Source: G965215045 sp965215045 (lineage in GTDB: Bacteria; Pseudomonadota; Gammaproteobacteria; JABABF01). Taken from it: DNA of 64,000 nucleotides. The stretch lies in contig OZ244031.1 in the NCBI GenBank assembly GCA_965215045.1, forward strand, positions 1,054,001 to 1,118,000, given 5' to 3'. Within the stretch, counting starts at the first letter, position 1. Each line of letters starts with the position of its first letter. The translations under genes were made by a program, and so were the position numbers. Shown in pieces: positions 59,719 to 64,000 of this stretch. The notes under the pieces are model-generated. The model did not search any database, was not told where the DNA came from, and was given only the letters and a program-made list of their open reading frames with translations.

Positions 59719-61125
59719 ATGCTGATACCCGTCATTCTTGCCGGGGGCAGCGGTTCCCGCCTGTGGCCCCTGTCCCGGCGCCTGCACCCCAAGCAATTTC
59801 TACCCTTGAGCGGCGACAAGAGCATGTTGCGCCAGACCCTGGAACGTTTGGATGTGCTGCCGGGGTGTGATGCGCCGATCGTGGTCTGTCACCGGGAGCA
59901 CCGTTTCCTGGTCGCCGAGCAATTGCGCAGTGCCGGGTGTGCGGGGCCCGACGTGCTGCTGGAACCGGAGGGCAGGAACACGGCGCCCGCCATTGCGGTA
60001 GGCGCCTTGCGCGCCTTGCAACGCGCCGAAGATGCCGTCCTGCTGGTGCTGCCGGCAGACCATATTCTGGATGAACCCGCGGCCCTGGGCGTCGCGGTGC
60101 AGGCGGCGGAAACCCTGGCCGCACAGGAGTACCTGGTCACTTTCGGCGTTCCCGCCCGGGCGCCGAAAACCGGCTACGGTTATATCCGTTGCGGCGATGC
60201 GCTGGGTGAAGCCGGTTTCAAGGTGCGCAGCTTCGTGGAAAAACCTTCACGGGAACTGGCGCAACAGTACCTGGATGCGGGCGACTACCTGTGGAACAGC
60301 GGCATGTTTTTATTTGGCGCCGCGGAATACCTGCGGGAATTGGAACGCCTGGCACCGGAAATCTCCGCCGCCTGTCGTGCGGCGGTGCAGGCGGCGGAGA
60401 AGGACCTGGATTTCCTGCGCCTGCCGGAGGAGGAATACGCGCGTTGCCCGGCGGATTCCATCGATTACGCGGTGATGGAAAAAACCGCGCGCGCGGCGGT
60501 GACGCCATTGTCCTGCGGCTGGAGAGATGCGGGTGCCTGGTCGGAATTGTGGGCCGAGGAGGAACAGGATGCGGAGGGCAACGTGGTACTGGGAGACGTG
60601 GCGACCCTGGATGCGCGGGATTGCTACCTGCGCAGTGAATCCCGCCTGCTCGCCGCCCTGGGGGTGCGGGACCTGGTGGTAGTGGAGACCGCGGATGCGG
60701 TGCTGGTCGCAGATCGCGAGCGGGCACAACAGACCAGGGAACTGGTGCAGCTGCTGGAGTCCGGGGCGCGCCCGGAAGTCGAAGCCCACACCCGCGTCTA
60801 CCGTCCCTGGGGGTATTACCAGACCCTGGAAAGCGGTGAGCGTTTCCAGGTCAAGCTGATCAACGTGACCCCCGGCCAGCGCCTGTCCCTGCAGATGCAC
60901 CAGCAGCGCGCCGAGCACTGGGTGGTGGTGCGAGGCACGGCCACCGTGGTCTGCGAAGACAAGGAATTTACCCTGGAGACCGACCAGTCCACCTATATTC
61001 CGCTGGGCAGCCGGCACCGGCTGGCCAACGATACCGAGGATCCCCTGGAAATTATCGAAGTGCAGTCCGGTGCCTACCTGGGAGAGGATGATATCGTGCG
61101 TTTTGATGATGTCTATGGCCGCTGA
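59719..61125 (+). CDS. manC: Mannose-1-phosphate guanylyltransferase / mannose-6-phosphate isomerase
   Basis: A 468-residue type II bifunctional enzyme producing GDP-mannose. The nucleotidyltransferase signature is ILAGGSGSRLWPLSRRLHPKQF at the N-terminus, with VEKPSRELAQQYL near 175 and WNSGMFLF near 195. The C-terminal cupin isomerase has RPWGYYQTLESG near 355 and SLQMHQQRAEHWVVVRG near 385. It feeds GDP-mannose-derived polysaccharide or glycolipid synthesis together with ManB downstream. Confidence 0.94.
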   Translation: MLIPVILAGGSGSRLWPLSRRLHPKQFLPLSGDKSMLRQTLERLDVLPGCDAPIVVCHREHRFLVAEQLRSAGCAGPDVLLEPEGRNTAPAIAVGALRALQRAEDAVLLVLPADHILDEPAALGVAVQAAETLAAQEYLVTFGVPARAPKTGYGYIRCGDALGEAGFKVRSFVEKPSRELAQQYLDAGDYLWNSGMFLFGAAEYLRELERLAPEISAACRAAVQAAEKDLDFLRLPEEEYARCPADSIDYAVMEKTARAAVTPLSCGWRDAGAWSELWAEEEQDAEGNVVLGDVATLDARDCYLRSESRLLAALGVRDLVVVETADAVLVADRERAQQTRELVQLLESGARPEVEAHTRVYRPWGYYQTLESGERFQVKLINVTPGQRLSLQMHQQRAEHWVVVRGTATVVCEDKEFTLETDQSTYIPLGSRHRLANDTEDPLEIIEVQSGAYLGEDDIVRFDDVYGR

Positions 61126-61193
61126 GCGTCGGCCATGAGCGGGGAGCGGGAGCGGGGCGATGGGCAGGGCCCCGGTGCGTCGGCCATGAGCGG
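61126..61193. repeat. Duplicated start region of galU
   Basis: GCGTCGGCCATGAGCGG occurs at 61126 and again at 61177, 51 bp apart (17 codons), so both ATG codons are in frame with galU. Confidence 0.85.
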
Positions 61194-62031
61194 CTCCCCG
61201 GTGCGCAAGTGCCTGTTCCCGGTGGCGGGCTACGGCACGCGCTTTCTGCCGGCGACCAAGTCGATGCCCAAGGAGATGCTGCCGATCGTCGACAAGCCGC
61301 TGGTGCACTTTGGCGTCGAGGAGGCCTTGCGAGCGGGCATGACCGAGATCGCCTTTGTCACCGGGCGCGGCAAACAGGCGATCACCGACTATTTCGACAT
61401 CAGCTACGAACTGGAGGAGGAGATTCGCGGCACCCCCAAGGAGGAGCGCCTGGGCACGGTGCGCGACCTGTTGCAGGAGGGGCGTTTTACCTTTACCCGG
61501 CAGCGGAAAATCCAGGGCCTGGGACACGCGGTGCTGGCCGGCGGCGTATTGATCGGCGAGGAGCCTTTTGGCGTGGTGCTCTCCGATGACCTGTGCCTCA
61601 ACGAGGGGGCGGGAGTGATGGCGCAACTGGCGCGGGTGTTTGACGAACACCGCTGCTGCGTGGTGGCGGTCGAAGAGATCAACGACCCCGAAGTCCTGCA
61701 ACGTTTCGGCGTGGTCGATGGCCGGGAGATCGCCCCGGGCCTGCTGGAAGTGAACGCCATGGTCGAAAAACCCGCCCCGGGCACGGCACCGAGCAAGCTG
61801 GCAATCCTGGGGCGCTACCTGTTGACGCCGGACATTTTCGCGCGCCTGGAAAAACTGTCGCCGGGCAAAAACAACGAGATTCAACTGACCGACGCCCTGG
61901 AGCAGCAGGCGCGGGAGGAGCGGGTGCTGGCGTGGCGCATTCATGGCCGGCGCTTCGATTGCGGCGATGTCGCCGGTTACGTGGAAGCAACCAATTTCTA
62001 TTACCGGAAATTTTATCTTGGGCGGGACTGA
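61186..62031 (+). CDS. galU: UTP-glucose-1-phosphate uridylyltransferase
   Basis: A 281-residue enzyme making UDP-glucose from UTP and glucose-1-phosphate. The signature FPVAGYGTRFLPATKSMPKE begins near residue 10, with VDKPLVHFGVEEAL, the GLGHAV block near 108 and the late LTDALEQQ near 240. The ATG at 61186 aligns with the family; the upstream ATG at 61135 would add 17 low-complexity residues from a 51-bp duplication. It lies close behind manC, with manB after it. Confidence 0.93.
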   Translation: MSGSPVRKCLFPVAGYGTRFLPATKSMPKEMLPIVDKPLVHFGVEEALRAGMTEIAFVTGRGKQAITDYFDISYELEEEIRGTPKEERLGTVRDLLQEGRFTFTRQRKIQGLGHAVLAGGVLIGEEPFGVVLSDDLCLNEGAGVMAQLARVFDEHRCCVVAVEEINDPEVLQRFGVVDGREIAPGLLEVNAMVEKPAPGTAPSKLAILGRYLLTPDIFARLEKLSPGKNNEIQLTDALEQQAREERVLAWRIHGRRFDCGDVAGYVEATNFYYRKFYLGRD

Positions 62032-62034
62032 GCG

Positions 62035-62103
62035 CCCGGCGGCGGAGTGCAGCCGGGCAGGCGGCGCACGGCGGGGTGCGCACCCGGTGGCGGAGTGCGG
62101 CCG
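62035..62103. repeat. Duplication just upstream of manB
   Basis: CCCGG(C/T)GGCGGAGTGC(A/G)GCCG occurs at 62035 and 62083, 48 bp apart; the second copy ends at the manB start codon. It fills the galU-manB gap. Confidence 0.75.
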
Positions 62104-63459
62104 ATGAGTACGCTGCCCGGTTGTTTCAAGGCCTATGATGTGCGCGGCCGCGTGCCGCAGGAGTTGGACCCGGAACTGGCCCGGCGCATCGGCCGCGTGC
62201 TGGTGGATTTCCTGGGCGCGCGCCGCATCGCGGTCGGCTGGGATGTGCGGCACAGTTCCCCGGCCCTGGTGGAGGCCTTGTGCGAGGGTATCTGCAGTGC
62301 CGGTGCAGACGCCTGTACGATCGGCCTGTGCGGCACCGAAGAAATGTATTTCACCGTGTTTGACCGCGGGCTGGACGGCGGCGTCATGGTCACGGCCAGT
62401 CACAATCCCCCGGAATACAACGGCATGAAAATCGTGCGCGAGGATGCCCGGCCGCTCAGTGCGGACACCGGCTTGTGGGAGCTGGGCACCCGGGTGGCGA
62501 ACGGGGCCTGCGCGCGACCCGCGCGCGCCCCCCGGGGCCGGGTCCGGCACCTGCGACCGCGCGCCGCGTACGTGCGCAAACTGCTGTCTTTCGTGGAGAC
62601 GGAGCGCTTGCGTCCGTTTCGCATCGTCTCCAACCCGGGCAATGGCGGCGCCGGTGAAATTATCGATCGCCTGGAACCGTGCCTGCCCTTTGAATTCATT
62701 CGCCTGCAGCATCGGCCCGACGGCGATTTTCCGCACGGCGTGCCGAACCCGATGCTGGAGCAGAACCGCAGTCGCACCGCCCGGGCGGTGCGCCGACATC
62801 GGGCGGATTTCGGCCTCGCCTGGGACGGGGATTTCGATCGCTGTTTTTTCTTCGATGAAAGCGGCGGCTTCATCGAGAGTTACTACTTGATCGGCCTGCT
62901 GGCAAAGAGTTTCCTGCACCGCAGTCCCGGGGCGGCGGTGGTCTACGAGCCGCGCCTGGTCTGGAACACCCTGGAGGCGGTCACAGGGAGCGGCGGCCGG
63001 GCGGTGCAGAGCAAGGCCGGGCATGCGTTTATCAAGGAAATCATGCGGCGGGAGGATGCGGTCTACGGCGGGGAGATGAGCGCACACCACTATTTTCGCG
63101 ACTTCCGCTACTGCGACAGCGGCATGATTCCCTGGTTGCTGGTCGCAGAATTGATGAGCGATGCCGGCGTTCCGCTCTCCCGCCTGCTGGATTGCCGACG
63201 CTTTCCGTGCAGTGGCGAGATCAATCGTCCGGTGCAGAATGCCGCCCGGGTGATGGAGCGGGTGAAGGCGCACTACCGGGCATCGGCGCAATCGGTGGAG
63301 CACGTAGACGGTCTCAGTCTCGCTTTTGCCGACTGGCGTTTCAACCTGCGGCCCTCCAACACCGAGCCCCTGCTGCGTCTCAACGTGGAGAGCCGCGCCG
63401 ACGAGGTGCTGCTGGCGCAGAAGACCGCCGAGTTGCTGGAGTTGATCGACGGCAGTTAA
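62104..63459 (+). CDS. manB: Phosphomannomutase (phosphohexomutase family)
   Basis: A 451-residue alpha-D-phosphohexomutase. The phosphoserine loop is TASHNPPEYNGMK near 98, the metal loop DGDFDRCFF near 243, the sugar-binding GEMSAHHYF near 325, and the phosphate-binding RPSNTEPLL near 420. It makes mannose-1-phosphate for ManC and, like AlgC, may also act on glucose phosphates for GalU. Its order after manC and galU supports a sugar-nucleotide operon. Confidence 0.92.
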   Translation: MSTLPGCFKAYDVRGRVPQELDPELARRIGRVLVDFLGARRIAVGWDVRHSSPALVEALCEGICSAGADACTIGLCGTEEMYFTVFDRGLDGGVMVTASHNPPEYNGMKIVREDARPLSADTGLWELGTRVANGACARPARAPRGRVRHLRPRAAYVRKLLSFVETERLRPFRIVSNPGNGGAGEIIDRLEPCLPFEFIRLQHRPDGDFPHGVPNPMLEQNRSRTARAVRRHRADFGLAWDGDFDRCFFFDESGGFIESYYLIGLLAKSFLHRSPGAAVVYEPRLVWNTLEAVTGSGGRAVQSKAGHAFIKEIMRREDAVYGGEMSAHHYFRDFRYCDSGMIPWLLVAELMSDAGVPLSRLLDCRRFPCSGEINRPVQNAARVMERVKAHYRASAQSVEHVDGLSLAFADWRFNLRPSNTEPLLRLNVESRADEVLLAQKTAELLELIDGS

Positions 63460-63466
63460 GCGCGTC

Positions 63467-64000
63467 TCAGTCCCGGTACCAGCTCGCCCACCGTCGCACC
63501 GTCGGTGAAACTTCGGCCTCCTTGCCGGCGAGCACCGCCCGCACCTCCGTCCCGATGGTCTTGCCCAGTTCCACCCCCCACTGGTCAAAGCAGTTGATAT
63601 CCCACACCGCCGCGGCCGTGTAGACGCGGTGTTCCCAGAGTGCCAGCAGTGCGCCCAGGCCCCGCGCATCCAGGGTGTCCAGGGCGAGCAGGCTGACGGG
63701 ACGCCCGCCGGGAATACTGAGATGCGGGGCCAGCGTTTGCGCATCGGCCGGCGTCCACCCGCGGCGCACCAGCGCAGCACTCGCCTCCCCCGGGCTGCGC
63801 CCGCCGCTGAGTGCCTGTACCTGGGCCAGGCAGTGGGCCCACAGCTCCCGGTTGCGCGGCTCCTTGCGCCGTTCCCGGCCGCGGCGCACCAGCACGAATT
63901 CGACCGCTGCTTCCGGCGTGCCCTGGTAGAGCAATTGGTGGAAGCTGTGCTGACTTTCAGGGCCCGGCCCGCCCCACAGGACCGGCGCCGTGGCGTATTG
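63467..64000 (-). CDS. pgi: Glucose-6-phosphate isomerase, 3' part
   Basis: The last 177 codons of pgi; the frame stays open to the right edge, so the start lies outside the window. Visible blocks are WGGPGPESQHSFHQLLYQG with the PGI signature near the edge and AVWDINCFDQWGVELGK near the end, where the catalytic Lys sits. The enzyme links glucose-6-phosphate to fructose-6-phosphate, the entry to the GDP-mannose route encoded next door. It converges on manB with seven bases between stops. Confidence 0.95.
   Translation of the reverse strand, partial: QYATAPVLWGGPGPESQHSFHQLLYQGTPEAAVEFVLVRRGRERRKEPRNRELWAHCLAQVQALSGGRSPGEASAALVRRGWTPADAQTLAPHLSIPGGRPVSLLALDTLDARGLGALLALWEHRVYTAAAVWDINCFDQWGVELGKTIGTEVRAVLAGKEAEVSPTVRRWASWYRD

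Noticed and set aside
60310..63780. 1156-residue minus-strand open frame
   Set aside because: Antisense to manC, galU and manB, all with intact catalytic motifs; composition is typical of a shadow frame.

Overview
The window is a dense, GC-rich stretch of a gammaproteobacterial chromosome. It has fabA-fabB, a class Ia nrdA-nrdB pair with DnaA and NrdR sites, a pil/hof-aroK-aroB locus divergent from mrcA, and an ABC ATPase-argF-argD-grxD-bfr-rnt-pyrC-argG block. From memory, both neighbourhoods resemble Pseudomonas and its relatives. Steroid- or terpenoid-type accessory genes (a KstD-like flavoprotein, a sulfotransferase, SDRs, a SnoaL-like protein, a TonB receptor) would suit a marine Cellvibrionales/Halieaceae-like bacterium. 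That placement is inference.

Layout. 1-7.2 kb: end of a beta-propeller gene, zinc alcohol dehydrogenase, acyltransferase-methyltransferase pair, TonB receptor. 7.4-9.5 kb: dinG-type helicase. 9.9-16.5 kb: accessory lipid/steroid-like genes, including a sulfotransferase / VanY-type carboxypeptidase / Tat-exported flavoprotein / lipocalin-like run. 16.8-22.3 kb: pyrF, nrdB, nrdA and a well-preserved nrd control region. 22.8-33 kb: ABC ATPase, argF, argD, grxD, bfr, a small coiled-coil membrane protein, a SEC-C protein, an MBL-fold hydrolase, rnt, pyrC, argG. 33-38 kb: a large lipoprotein with a PDZ domain and a Gly-Asp-Asp...Tyr solenoid, an SDR, adk, hemH. 38-47.6 kb (minus strand): selO, proS, tRNA-Gln, rsmJ, aroB, aroK and a shrunken pilMNOPQ/hof locus. 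47.7-51.9 kb: mrcA, hemC, hemD. 51.9-57 kb: rsmE, metF, ahcY, metK (the SAM/SAH cycle) behind two lipoproteins. 57.3-59.6 kb: fabA-fabB-DUF192 with overlapping stops and starts. 59.7-64 kb: manC, galU, manB and the end of pgi (sugar-nucleotide supply).

The most distinctive feature is the density of short tandem repeats and small duplications placed at gene borders. Units run from 12 to 79 bp and there are about fifteen sites in 64 kb. Several carry copies of a start or stop codon. Three have direct coding consequences: a 5-bp repeat slip changes the frame of the RNase T N-terminus, a 1-base difference in a repeat separates PilO from PilP, and a 47-bp duplication at the pilN/pilO border creates a 16-codon decoy ORF. 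A second unusual feature is a promoter-associated sequence shared by bfr and the lipoprotein/metK operon, and in shorter form by the small coiled-coil gene. All statements come from reading the sequence; no database search was run.
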